The notes below the pieces were generated by a model. That model ran no database searches. It was given only the letters and a program-made list of their open reading frames with translations, and had not been told where the DNA came from. A program made the translations under genes and the position numbers. Below, piece by piece: positions 53,473 through 62,810 of a DNA stretch of 64,000 nt (position 1 is the stretch's first letter; every line of letters starts with the position of its first letter). The DNA comes from Methylobacterium sp. Leaf99 (GTDB lineage Bacteria; Pseudomonadota; Alphaproteobacteria; Rhizobiales; Beijerinckiaceae): NCBI RefSeq assembly GCF_001422375.1, contig NZ_LMMU01000001.1:1421481-1485480 (forward strand), written 5' to 3'.

Positions 53473-54845
53473 CGCGTCGCCCGCCCCGTCAGGTTCGCAT
53501 CGGCAAAATTCGACCGTCGCACGCTCACCCGGCCGATCTCGGCGCCGAGATCGCGGTGCGACGCCTGCAGGCCGGCCGGCAGATCGCCCCGGCGCCGGAC
53601 CTCGTCGAGGATCTCGAAGCCCCGCAGCGGTCCGAAAGCCGTCCGCAGCAGGCGGGACCAGTCGAGCTGCTCCGGGACGGACAGCGCGCCGGGCTCCGCC
53701 GTGGCGAGCAGGTGCTGCGCCAGGGACCGGCGCCCCGTCGCCAGGGCAATGCGCGCGCCGAACACCGGCCGCTCGCGCAGGAGCTCCATGGCCAGGGGCG
53801 GCTGGAGCGCGAGGACGACTCCATCGCCAAACTGGCTCGCGAGGGCCTCGGCGAAGGTGGCCTGCGCCGCGGTCTCGGCCGGTCGGGCACGCAGTCGGGC
53901 GAACGCGCCCCAGAGGTGGGCCGGGCGTCCGAAGCGTGCGGCGACCTCGACGAAGCTCTGGACCTCCTGCACCGTGAGGCGGGTCTCCGGCCAGGGCCAG
54001 TCGGCGAGGACGGCATCGGCCGCCCCGCGGGCGCCCTGTTCGCCCAAGGATTTCGCGAGATACAGGCCGCCATCGGGGTGCAGCGCCGCGCTGGTCCGGG
54101 CCAGGCGCGCGGCCACCTCCATCGGCGCGTGGCGGGCCAGGCGCAGGGTGAACCGCGTCGCGAGCCACGGCTTCTTCCAGAGGGCGAGCCAGCCCTGCGC
54201 CCGCCGGGCGGCCTCGGCGTGATGCCCGCCCTGGACCAGCAGGGTGAAGAGCAGGGTGCGGCTTCGCTCGCCATCCCCCGCCGCGGCCTCGTCGGCCCGC
54301 TTCAGAACCGAGATGGCCTCGGCGTCGCGTCCCTCGGCGGCGAGCAGTTCGGCGAGGCGCTGGACCTGATCGGAATCGAGGGACAGGGCCCGGTCATAGG
54401 TCTGGAGGACGGCCCGCTCCTCGGCGAAGCGTCCGGCATACCGGTGCAGGGCGGTGAGGCGGGCCAGGGTCTCGCGGGTCGGTCTCGCCTGGAGACGGGC
54501 CGCCAGGGCCTCGGCGAGGCCGTCGGGGTCCTCCGATCCCTCGTAGCGGTTCACGAGCCAATCCAGGGCCGCCGTGTCGTCGGGGCGGGCGAGGCGATAG
54601 AGCTCCATGGTCTCGGTCGCACGGGCCGGGTCGCCGAGGGCGTCCTGGAGATGGGCGAGCGTCATCAGCATGTGCGGCGTCGCCCGCCCGTCGGCCAGGA
54701 CCGTATCGATCTCCCGGGATGCCTCGGCCCGGCGGCCGTCCCGGATCAGCGTCGCGATGCGCTCTTCCGGCCCCGATTGCGCGAGGTAGCCGGCGGCGAG
54801 GCAGATCGCCACGATGACCGCCAGGAGAATGCGGGCACTCGTCAT
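53469..54845 (-). CDS. TPR protein of the pel cluster (PelB-TPR-like)
   Basis: A 458-residue protein with an N-terminal signal or anchor (ARILLAVIVAICLAAGYLA) and about ten helical tetratrico-like repeats. In canonical Pel systems PelB combines such a TPR region with a C-terminal 16-strand outer-membrane barrel and recruits PelA. The barrel is absent here, so this protein would provide only the periplasmic scaffold. It overlaps pelD and the deacetylase gene by 4 bases at each end. Confidence 0.78.
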   Translation of the reverse strand: MTSARILLAVIVAICLAAGYLAQSGPEERIATLIRDGRRAEASREIDTVLADGRATPHMLMTLAHLQDALGDPARATETMELYRLARPDDTAALDWLVNRYEGSEDPDGLAEALAARLQARPTRETLARLTALHRYAGRFAEERAVLQTYDRALSLDSDQVQRLAELLAAEGRDAEAISVLKRADEAAAGDGERSRTLLFTLLVQGGHHAEAARRAQGWLALWKKPWLATRFTLRLARHAPMEVAARLARTSAALHPDGGLYLAKSLGEQGARGAADAVLADWPWPETRLTVQEVQSFVEVAARFGRPAHLWGAFARLRARPAETAAQATFAEALASQFGDGVVLALQPPLAMELLRERPVFGARIALATGRRSLAQHLLATAEPGALSVPEQLDWSRLLRTAFGPLRGFEILDEVRRRGDLPAGLQASHRDLGAEIGRVSVRRSNFADANLTGRATR

Positions 54846-57238
54846 CGCGTCGCCTCCGCCGTGGCCACGCGCCGGATCTCGACGCCGAGGGGGGCGATCC
54901 CCGCCACCGGAATGCTGAAGCTGAGCCGCCCGTCGACGGACGGGGCGACCTCGGCGCTCCAGAGATCCTCCCCGTTGCGGCGGGCGATCACCCGGTAGGC
55001 CCCCGCGGGCACGCCGTCCCAGGCGAAGTCGCCCGGACCGAACCCGCTCGCCTCGTAGCGCCAGTCCGCGCCGGACCGAACGACCTGCCACAGCCGCCAG
55101 CGTGCATCGGCGAGGGAAACCACCGCGGGGGCCGGGCCCGCCCCCGTCCACAGGACCACCCGGGCGGGCTCCACGGCGCGGTCGAGGGCGACGTAGAGGG
55201 CGTCGCCGTGACGGGTCCGCCCGATCACCCCGACGGAGCGGGACAGGTCGACGTCGATGGCCCCGGCGGCGTCGAAGCGGACGGTCTGGACGGCGCCGCG
55301 TCCGGCGACGCTCCAGGCGCCGTCCCCCAGGGCGTCGATGGCGACACCGGGGAAGTCCTGCGCCAGCTCGGCGTAATCCGCCGCCGTGATCGGCGCCACG
55401 GGCGCGGTGCGCGCCTCGGCGAGATGGGCCTGGACCTCGCGCAGGGCCGGCTGCTTGCCGAGGGACGCGAGGTGATAATGCAGGCTCGAGCCCTTCAGCC
55501 GGCGCGGAATCTCGGTGTTCAGGGCCGTGGTGCGCAGGCCCCGCAGGGCGGCCACCATGGGACGCCACGCCTTGGACCGGGGCAGCTCGTCCGAGGCGAC
55601 GGCGTAGGTCTGCCGCTCGATCCCGACGGGGCGCGCGATCGGCGCGAGATGGCTGACCGAGGGATAGCCCGGATCGAGGCGGCTCTCGCCGCCGTTGATG
55701 TTGAGGAGCCCGAGGCGGCGCGTCGCCGCGATGGCCCCCTCGAACGGTTGCGCGTCCCCGGTCCATTGATAGAGCCGGATCGACTTGTCGGCCGGCAGGA
55801 GGGTGCGCGCCGTGGCGAGGGCGGTCTCGGTCTCGATGCGCAGGTCGAAGGGGAAGCGGAAATACTCCCGGGGCAGATCGCGCCCGCCGGCGACGTGACT
55901 GTCGATGGCGGTGCCGTATCCCGCCAGATCGAGGAGCCGGCGCAGGCCGAACCGGTCCTGCGGGGCGTCGGCCGTGACCGCCGCCGTCTCCGCGGCCCGG
56001 TTCGCCTCCGCGAAGAACGCCCAGCGGTGCGGCCGGGTGTAGGACGCGACGCCGGCTTCGACGTTCGGGCTCGACCAGATCTGCCGCACGAGGTCCGTCG
56101 GCGTGGCGTTGCCGCCGAGCAGGGGATCGAGGTCGCCCGGCGTCACGGCCAGGGTGACCGGCAGGTCGGGATAGGCCAGGACGATCTCGTTCAGGAACAC
56201 CTGCGGAACCAGAACCGGCTCCTGCTTGCGGGCGACGATGACGTCGTTCAACCCGTCGCTGTCGACGTGATGGAAGTAGAGCCGCCGCCCGGACACCGTG
56301 GTGACGTCGGGGATCGGCCAGGGCTCCGACCGGAGCGCCCGGGCGAAGAAGGCGAACGGGTCGATGAGCCAGCGCGACCGTCCGAGGCCGCCATCCTCGA
56401 CGATCTCGAAGCCCGATGCGGCGTAGCCCCCGCGCGGACCCGTGGCGACGACGACGCTCGTCCCGCCGCCCTCGCGCCTGGGAATCGTCAGGTGCAGCCA
56501 GGGCTCGACGTCGGACCGCATCGCCGTGACGACGTCGTAGGTCGGCAGGACCGGATCGAGGCCGCGCTCGAACGCGGTCAGCCGCTTCGATACCGGGACG
56601 GCTTCGGTGCCGAGGGTGAGCTCGATGGCGCGCCGCTCGTGGCGGAGACCGAGTTCGGACAGGACGGCGTTGATGGCCGGATGGTCGTCCGACCAGAACG
56701 CGCCGCCGGTCGATCCGAGGATCACGACGCGGCGGGCCGAGCGCGCCGCGATCCTCGCCCAGGCGAGGTACGGCCCGCGCGCCGCGGGCGGTGCGGCGAA
56801 CCAGGTCAGGATTCCGGCGTAGCGCGCCACCGCGCCGGGCTCCGGCAGGGGATCGCGCACGTCGCGGTACACGACCGCGTAGCCGAGATGGTTGAGGACG
56901 ACTTCGGCGTACTTGTGGATCCGCGTCCGGTCCGGCGCCTGTTCTTGCGCCCCGTCGTACAGGGCGAGAATCTCCCTTGCAACGATCTCCTTGGCGACGG
57001 TCTCCTTGGCGACGGTCTCCTTGGCGACGGTCTCCTTGGCGACGATCTCCCCGGCGACGGGAGCGGCGGCGGCGGGCATCGCGGCGAGCGCGGCCCCCGC
57101 CAGCCAGACGGCGCAGGCCGGGGTCATCAGTGATCCGGCGATCCGCGAACGAAGGTCCCGTGCGCCCCTCCGGGAGCCCATGCCCAGTGCGACGGCCCTG
57201 TGCGGAGGGAGCCGGCCCCCATCGCTCGCACCTTTCAC
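54842..57238 (-). CDS. pelA: PelA-like polysaccharide deacetylase
   Basis: A 798-residue exported protein. After a signal region (residues about 38-60) comes a six-fold VAKET repeat, then a Rossmann-like segment (GYAVVYRDVRDPL, RRVVILGSTGGAFWSDDHPAINAV) and the deacetylase domain with the metal-binding YFHHVDSDG at 321-329. The later HVAGGRDLPREYFRFPFDLR region contains the C-terminal part of the deacetylase. The N-terminal hydrolase domain of Pseudomonas PelA is missing; a separate gene at 46,010 encodes a suitable hydrolase. GTG at 57238 is chosen because GGAGGGTGAT lies directly before it. First gene of the minus-strand pel block. Confidence 0.85.
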   Translation of the reverse strand: MKGASDGGRLPPHRAVALGMGSRRGARDLRSRIAGSLMTPACAVWLAGAALAAMPAAAAPVAGEIVAKETVAKETVAKETVAKEIVAREILALYDGAQEQAPDRTRIHKYAEVVLNHLGYAVVYRDVRDPLPEPGAVARYAGILTWFAAPPAARGPYLAWARIAARSARRVVILGSTGGAFWSDDHPAINAVLSELGLRHERRAIELTLGTEAVPVSKRLTAFERGLDPVLPTYDVVTAMRSDVEPWLHLTIPRREGGGTSVVVATGPRGGYAASGFEIVEDGGLGRSRWLIDPFAFFARALRSEPWPIPDVTTVSGRRLYFHHVDSDGLNDVIVARKQEPVLVPQVFLNEIVLAYPDLPVTLAVTPGDLDPLLGGNATPTDLVRQIWSSPNVEAGVASYTRPHRWAFFAEANRAAETAAVTADAPQDRFGLRRLLDLAGYGTAIDSHVAGGRDLPREYFRFPFDLRIETETALATARTLLPADKSIRLYQWTGDAQPFEGAIAATRRLGLLNINGGESRLDPGYPSVSHLAPIARPVGIERQTYAVASDELPRSKAWRPMVAALRGLRTTALNTEIPRRLKGSSLHYHLASLGKQPALREVQAHLAEARTAPVAPITAADYAELAQDFPGVAIDALGDGAWSVAGRGAVQTVRFDAAGAIDVDLSRSVGVIGRTRHGDALYVALDRAVEPARVVLWTGAGPAPAVVSLADARWRLWQVVRSGADWRYEASGFGPGDFAWDGVPAGAYRVIARRNGEDLWSAEVAPSVDGRLSFSIPVAGIAPLGVEIRRVATAEATR
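56971..57060 (-). repeat. Six tandem 15-bp units at the PelA N-terminus
   Basis: Six consecutive 15-base units, commonest form (plus strand) TCTCCTTGGCGACGG; the middle three are identical and outer ones diverge by one to four bases. They encode VAKET repeats just after the signal-peptide region of the deacetylase. Confidence 0.95.
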
Positions 57239-57536
57239 ATCACCCTCCGCCGCTCAACGACGGCCAAGGTACGCACGCAAGGGGAGTACGTGCCATGTAT
57301 CAAAAGGCGTAGGCCGTTAACCATTAAGGTTTATATTGCTAACGAATTATTAACGTGCTCTAAAAATCCAGTAATGCCACAAGAAGAATAGATCGTCGTT
57401 AGTCTCGAAGACAGGAGATGACGACGCCTCCCGCCTGCGTATTGGCGGAGAATGATTACCGACAATCTCTCGGCGAGATCACATCTACTTTCAGCAGTCG
57501 ATGCACGATGGAACGCGTCGCACCCCGGAGGACGAG
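57239..57536. other. Divergent promoter region between pelA and the secreted deacetylase gene
   Basis: About 300 bases with no gene. The part around 57,300-57,400 is A/T-rich and probably holds promoters for both directions. I see no strong operator palindrome. Confidence 0.5.
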
Positions 57537-60500
57537 ATGGCACACGTGATCGACGGCATCCTTGGCGACTGGACGAAGAACGAGCGGATCGATCTGCCGG
57601 GCAAGGGGACGCCAGGCTTCTCCGTCTACGGAACCTCGGAGGGAGGATCCTACGTCTTTGCCCTCCAGGCCCCCGGCGCGCTTCTCACCAACACGACGCT
57701 GTGGCTGAACACGGACCGGAATGCGACGACCGGATTCCAGTCTTACCCCGGAGCCGGCACGGGCGCCGAGTATTACGTCCTCTTCCATCCAGACGGAAAT
57801 CTTTATCTCTACCCCGCCACTGCCTCAGGTCCGACCGGAACATTTACCAAGCTGGAATATACCTTTTCAGATGACCGCAAGACCGTCGAGTTCGCCGTCC
57901 CGCATGCCTTGCTCACTCCGGGCGATACCGATTTTGACCTCGATCTCAAGGTCAATATCAATTATAGCGACGCAGCGGGGTCCAAGGCGCAGGCCATTCC
58001 GGGCGACTTCCTGACGGCCCCCCTGACCGTTTACGATTCACCGGCCCCGCCAGCCGACGCGCATAAGATCGGCATCGTCTATTCCGCGACTACGGCAGCG
58101 CAGTATTTCGGCGGCACGCCCGCCGGTCTCATGGCCTATTCGCAGCTCTTCATGGCGGCCCAAAATCAGGCTGTAGCCGCCGGCCTGTCGTTCGACGTCC
58201 TGTCCGAGGGCGATCTGACGAACCTCACCAAGCTCGCCGGATACGATACCCTGGTGTTTCCGTCGTTCGGCAACGTGAAAAAGACCGAGGTCGCGAATAT
58301 TCAGGACGTCTTGACCGAAGCCGTCTATAAATATGGCATCAATCTCATCACCGCCGGTAACTTAATGACTAATGACGAGGACGGAATTGCTCTAAACTCC
58401 GACGCCTATGCCCGCATGAAGACTCTTCTTAACCTAGAGCCCGGCGGCAACACGGGCACCGTTGCCATCGCGGTCAGGGCGAACGACCTGTCGAACCCGA
58501 TGATCGAGGGCTATAGCGCCGGTGAGACGATCCACAGCTACGCCAGCATGAACTCCAACTATTACAAAAGCGCCGATGGCACGGATGTGAGCCACATCGC
58601 GACGATGTCATTCGGCTCAAGCAGCGCCGATGCGGTGATCGGCACGCAGACCGGCGGCCGCAACGTCCATTTCGCCAACGAGAGCTTGCTCGGCGACAAC
58701 AACATGCTCCAGCACGCGCTGGATTACGTCGAGAAACCGGCGGCGGGGCCCGAACTCAGCCTCAAGATCAGTCGTGCCGCCGCGGTCGTGGCCTCGCGCT
58801 CCGACATGGACCAGGCCCAGGAAATCGACGACGTCAACGGTGGGGCGGCACCGAAAGACGGAATCTACGACAAGATGATTCCGATCCTTCAGCAGTGGAA
58901 GACCGACTACAATTTCGTCGGATCGTACTACATCGACATCGGCAGCAATTCGCCCGATCAGACGACGAACTGGGCCGTATCCGCCCCGTATTACCAACAG
59001 ATGCTCGCCATGGGCAACGAGATCGGCTCCCATACCATTTCGCATCCGGCGGATACGAACGTCCTCCTCAAAGACAACCCCACTCTGTTCGCGAAAGAGT
59101 TTTCCGAATCGAAATCAATCATTGAAGCCGAACTCAAGATCAACGTCGCTGGCGCGGCGGTTCCAGGCGCACCGGAGTTCCTGCTAACGGCTCAAGCGAT
59201 CGAACAGTACTATACCTACGTCACCGGCGGCACGACGCTGATCGGCGCGGGCTATCCTGGCGCGATCGGGCATCTCACGCCCGGGGACAGCAAGGTCTAC
59301 ATCGCCCCCAACGTCTCGTCGGATTTCACCCTTATCGGCTACCAACCGGATCCGAACCTTCCACCGAGGACAGCCGCCGAAGCGAGTGCAATCTGGCAAC
59401 AGGAGTTCAAGACCCTCAGCGCCCATTCGGACCTGCCGGTGATCGTCTGGCCCTGGCACGATTACGGCGTGACGGAATGGCCCTCCGACGGGGTCGCGTC
59501 CAAATATTCGACCGCCATGTTCACGAGCTTCATCGACACCGCCTACAATGCCGGCTCGGAGTTCGTCACCCTAGCCGACCTCGCCGAGCGCATGAGCGCC
59601 TTCGACACCGCCACGTTCAATTATCAGTTCGACGCCACCGCGAACGCCGTCACGGCAATGGTGGGCTCGACCAGTGCCGGCAAGTTCGCCCTCGACCTCG
59701 GAAACGCCGCGACGATCAGGAGCGTCGTCAATACTGCGGATGGCACTGCCTACTACGCCTACGACGCCAACAGCGTGTTCGTCGACAAGGACGGTGGCAC
59801 CTTCCAGATCAATCTTGGTCCGACCCCGGACGACGTCACGCACATCACCAAGGTGGCCGACCGCGGGGATCTCGTCAGCGTCAGCGGCAATGGGACCAAC
59901 CTGGACTTCACGATGGTCGGCGAAGGCAAGGTCCTGGTCGACCTCGTCGATCCCAAAGGACGGCCCGTGGTCGTGCAGGACAACGGGGTCACCATAACCG
60001 ACCCCAAGAAGGTGAGTCTCAACGGCGACAAGCTCCAGATCGATCTGACCGGCCTCGGCCAGCACAAGGTCAGCGTCACGCTGGGTTCGCCCCCGGTCGC
60101 GACCAACCACGCACCGACGGTCGCCAACCCGCTCGTGGGCGCGGTCAAGGAGGGCGACGCGAGCGCCGGCTTCAACCTGCTCGCGGGCGCCACCGATCCG
60201 GATGCGAACGAGACCACTACCCTCGCAGTCAAAAACCTCACCTACACCATCGATGGGGTCGCCGCGGCGAAGATTCCGGATGGCCTCACCTACAACGAAA
60301 CCACCCGCACACTCACCGTCGATCCCAAGCACGCCGCTTTCGATCCGCTCCCGCAGGATGTCCCGCGGGTGCTCGTGGCCAGCTACGACGTCACCGACAT
60401 CCATGGGGCGAAAGCCAGCCCGACCCAGACCCTGACCTTGACGGTGACCGGCACCAACGATGCGCCCAAGGTCGCCGGCGCACTCGCGACCTTGGTCACC

Positions 60501-62606
60501 AAGGGCGAAACGAGCCCCGGCTTCGATCTGCTCACCGGGGCCAGCGATCCGGACACCGGCGAAACACCCACCCTGGCCGTCAAGACCCTCGTCTACGCCG
60601 CCAAAGGCAGCACGGCCTGGGCGGCGCTTCCGGAGTGGATGACCTACGATGACGGGACCCACAAGCTGTCCGTCAATTCCAACCACGCCGCCTTCGCGTC
60701 CCTGACGGCGGGCACCGAGCAGGCGTTCGACGTCGGTTACGACATCACGGATACCCACAGCGCCAGCGTCCACCAGACCCTGACCCTGACGGTCAAAGGG
60801 GCAGGCACCGTGACGCCTCCGGTGACACCCCCGGTCACGCCTCCCGTGACCCCGCCGGTGACGCCGCCCGCCCCGTCGGGTCCGTCGTCCCCGGCCAGCA
60901 ACCAAGCGCCCCTCGTCGCCGGCCCGCTGACGGCTTTCGTCATGGAGGACGCCTCCCCGCCCGATGGCTACGACCTGATGGCGGGTGCCAGCGACCCCGA
61001 TGCCGGCGAGACAAAGTCCCTCACCGTCGAACACCTCGTCTTCTCCACGGATGGCGGCACGCCTTCGGAAATGGCCCCGAAAGGGCTGCACTACGACGCC
61101 GCCACCCACATGCTGACCGTCGATCCGTCCGACGCGGCCTTCGATGCCCTCACCGCGCAGGACAAGCGGGTGATCGTGGCGAGCTACGACGTCACCGACA
61201 TCCACGGTGCCAAAATCCAGCAGACGCACACCCTGACGGTCATGGGCGTCGACGTCGTCACGATGCCGGGGACGGAGCCGCCCGCCCCGCCCTCGACCCC
61301 CCCGGATCCGGCCCCGATTCCCTCGGGTCCGTCCTTGCCCCCGCTGGTGACCCCGTCCCAGCCCGCCAACGCCGCGCCCGTGGCCGTCGCTGATTTCGGC
61401 TCCGGCGTTGCCTACAAGTCCAACGCCACCGGCAACGTGCTGTCCAACGACAGCGATCCGAACGGCGACGCCCTGCACGTGGGCGCCGTCCAATTCGGCA
61501 ACGGCGTCGCGGTGGCCCTGCCCGACTCCGGCACCGCCCAGGTGATGGGCCAGCACGGCACCCTCACGATCGCGGCCAACGGCGAGTATCGCTACGTCGC
61601 GGCCTCGGCCGGCAGCGATGCGTTCACCTACGCGGCCGTCGATCCGGGCGGCCTCGGGGCCCAAGCGACTTTGCGGATCGACAGTACCCAATCCGCCTCC
61701 AATGCGAACGAATCCTTCGCGTTCAAGCTCGGCGAGGCGTCCTTCGACTTCCGTCACGGTCACAGCGTGATGACGGCCCCGGACGGGACGGTGACGGATC
61801 TCACGGGCGTCGGCACCATCACGTTCGCCGACGGCACGGTCCAGGTGCGGGACGGCCAGCCCGGGGTCGACGACCTGTACTACGCCGCCCGGAACCTCGA
61901 CGTCTGGCAGGCCGGGATCGACCCCGACCAGCACTATGCGCAGAACGGCTGGCGCGAGGGCCGGAACCCGAACGCGGAGTTCTCCACGAGCGGATACCTC
62001 AACGCCAATTCGGATGTGGCGTCGGCCGGCTTGAATCCGCTGCAGCACTACAACGAGTATGGCTGGAAGGAGGGGCGGAGCGCCGGCCCGGGCTTCTCGG
62101 CCGAAGCCTATCTCGCGACGAATCCGGACGTCGGCGCAGCGGGCCTCAACCCCCTTCAGCACTACGAGGAGTACGGCAGGGCGGAGGGCCGGTTCGCCTT
62201 CCCCGGTGCCGTCACGGCCGCCAACGGTCACGAAATCCACGGCGACTTCGACGCGACCTACTACCTGGCCCGGAACCCCGATGTCGCAGCCGCGGTGCCG
62301 GCCAACCACGACCCCGAGGGCTACGCCTTCCAGCACTACAACACCTACGGATGGCACGAGGGCCGCGATCCGAACGCGTTCTTCTCCACCGACGGCTACC
62401 TCGCCGCCAATCCGGACGTCGCGGGGCTGGGCCTGAATCCCCTCCTGCATCAGGAGGAGATGGGATGGCGCCAGGGACGCTCCTCCGGGACGGCGTTCGA
62501 CAACAACGCCTATCTGGCGGCCAATCCCGACGTGGCGGCGGCGCAGATGGACCCCCTGCAGCACTACCTGCAGTACGGCATGGCGGAAGGCCGGCACCTC
62601 GCCTGA
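57537..62606 (+). CDS. 1689-residue secreted multidomain polysaccharide deacetylase-like protein
   Basis: Domains in order: CBM9/DOMON-like N-terminus (VIDGILGDWTKNERIDLPG), a Rossmann/amidotransferase-like domain (about 176-400), a NodB-like deacetylase region (about 420-660, with the GSHTISHP metal-site motif), cadherin/VCBS-type repeats (about 850-1240) ending LTVTGTNDAP, a Pro-rich VTPP linker, a further Ig-like domain (about 1280-1385) and six C-terminal repeats of about 45 residues (Y-L-A-x-N-P-D-V-A...L-N-P-L-Q-H-Y...G-W-x-E-G-R). No signal peptide, so type I secretion is likely. The GGAGG before 57537 decides the start. It is divergent from pelA and shares its deacetylase theme, so a role in modifying or anchoring the polymer outside the cell is inferred. 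Confidence 0.86.
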   Translation: MAHVIDGILGDWTKNERIDLPGKGTPGFSVYGTSEGGSYVFALQAPGALLTNTTLWLNTDRNATTGFQSYPGAGTGAEYYVLFHPDGNLYLYPATASGPTGTFTKLEYTFSDDRKTVEFAVPHALLTPGDTDFDLDLKVNINYSDAAGSKAQAIPGDFLTAPLTVYDSPAPPADAHKIGIVYSATTAAQYFGGTPAGLMAYSQLFMAAQNQAVAAGLSFDVLSEGDLTNLTKLAGYDTLVFPSFGNVKKTEVANIQDVLTEAVYKYGINLITAGNLMTNDEDGIALNSDAYARMKTLLNLEPGGNTGTVAIAVRANDLSNPMIEGYSAGETIHSYASMNSNYYKSADGTDVSHIATMSFGSSSADAVIGTQTGGRNVHFANESLLGDNNMLQHALDYVEKPAAGPELSLKISRAAAVVASRSDMDQAQEIDDVNGGAAPKDGIYDKMIPILQQWKTDYNFVGSYYIDIGSNSPDQTTNWAVSAPYYQQMLAMGNEIGSHTISHPADTNVLLKDNPTLFAKEFSESKSIIEAELKINVAGAAVPGAPEFLLTAQAIEQYYTYVTGGTTLIGAGYPGAIGHLTPGDSKVYIAPNVSSDFTLIGYQPDPNLPPRTAAEASAIWQQEFKTLSAHSDLPVIVWPWHDYGVTEWPSDGVASKYSTAMFTSFIDTAYNAGSEFVTLADLAERMSAFDTATFNYQFDATANAVTAMVGSTSAGKFALDLGNAATIRSVVNTADGTAYYAYDANSVFVDKDGGTFQINLGPTPDDVTHITKVADRGDLVSVSGNGTNLDFTMVGEGKVLVDLVDPKGRPVVVQDNGVTITDPKKVSLNGDKLQIDLTGLGQHKVSVTLGSPPVATNHAPTVANPLVGAVKEGDASAGFNLLAGATDPDANETTTLAVKNLTYTIDGVAAAKIPDGLTYNETTRTLTVDPKHAAFDPLPQDVPRVLVASYDVTDIHGAKASPTQTLTLTVTGTNDAPKVAGALATLVTKGETSPGFDLLTGASDPDTGETPTLAVKTLVYAAKGSTAWAALPEWMTYDDGTHKLSVNSNHAAFASLTAGTEQAFDVGYDITDTHSASVHQTLTLTVKGAGTVTPPVTPPVTPPVTPPVTPPAPSGPSSPASNQAPLVAGPLTAFVMEDASPPDGYDLMAGASDPDAGETKSLTVEHLVFSTDGGTPSEMAPKGLHYDAATHMLTVDPSDAAFDALTAQDKRVIVASYDVTDIHGAKIQQTHTLTVMGVDVVTMPGTEPPAPPSTPPDPAPIPSGPSLPPLVTPSQPANAAPVAVADFGSGVAYKSNATGNVLSNDSDPNGDALHVGAVQFGNGVAVALPDSGTAQVMGQHGTLTIAANGEYRYVAASAGSDAFTYAAVDPGGLGAQATLRIDSTQSASNANESFAFKLGEASFDFRHGHSVMTAPDGTVTDLTGVGTITFADGTVQVRDGQPGVDDLYYAARNLDVWQAGIDPDQHYAQNGWREGRNPNAEFSTSGYLNANSDVASAGLNPLQHYNEYGWKEGRSAGPGFSAEAYLATNPDVGAAGLNPLQHYEEYGRAEGRFAFPGAVTAANGHEIHGDFDATYYLARNPDVAAAVPANHDPEGYAFQHYNTYGWHEGRDPNAFFSTDGYLAANPDVAGLGLNPLLHQEEMGWRQGRSSGTAFDNNAYLAANPDVAAAQMDPLQHYLQYGMAEGRHLA
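60810..60869 (+). repeat. Five 12-bp units encoding a VTPP linker
   Basis: Five consecutive 12-base units of the form GTGACGCCTCCG, differing mainly in wobble positions, encode (VTPP)5. They form a proline-rich hinge between repeat domains of the secreted protein. Confidence 0.9.
61866..62603 (+). repeat. Six protein-level repeats at the C-terminus of the secreted protein
   Basis: Each copy follows the pattern (YL-A/N-x-N-P/S-D-V)...(NPLQHY)...(GW/YG)-x-EGR. The DNA is too diverged for a simple nucleotide repeat, so these are old duplications held by selection. Similar blocks end many type I-secreted proteins of methylobacteria; their exact role is not established. Confidence 0.85.
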
Positions 62607-62624
62607 CCTTCGCGGGTGATCCCC

Positions 62625-62658
62625 GGGTGGGCGGGCCGTCATCGGCCCTCGCCCACCC
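62625..62658 (+). terminator. Hairpin terminator before glmS
   Basis: GGGTGGGCGGGCCG pairs with CGGCCCTCGCCCACCC around a TCAT loop, with a two-base bulge. It lies 19 bases after the stop of the secreted protein gene. Confidence 0.65.
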
Positions 62659-62810
62659 GGCGGCCGGCCCGTGAACAGGGGCGGAACGCGCGCCCCGAGG
62701 GCCCCGCGGGATGGCGCCCCGGGGAAGGACGCCCGACCGATTCGACGACGATGCCCGCCGGCGATCGCCAACGGGGTCGGCGACCTGCAACACAACTGGG
62801 GGAGCGTGTC

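Noticed and set aside
60810..60869. CRISPR-like array
   Set aside because: The units are contiguous without unique spacers and lie inside a coding frame as a proline-rich linker. The other arrays in the window are also spacer-free tandem repeats.
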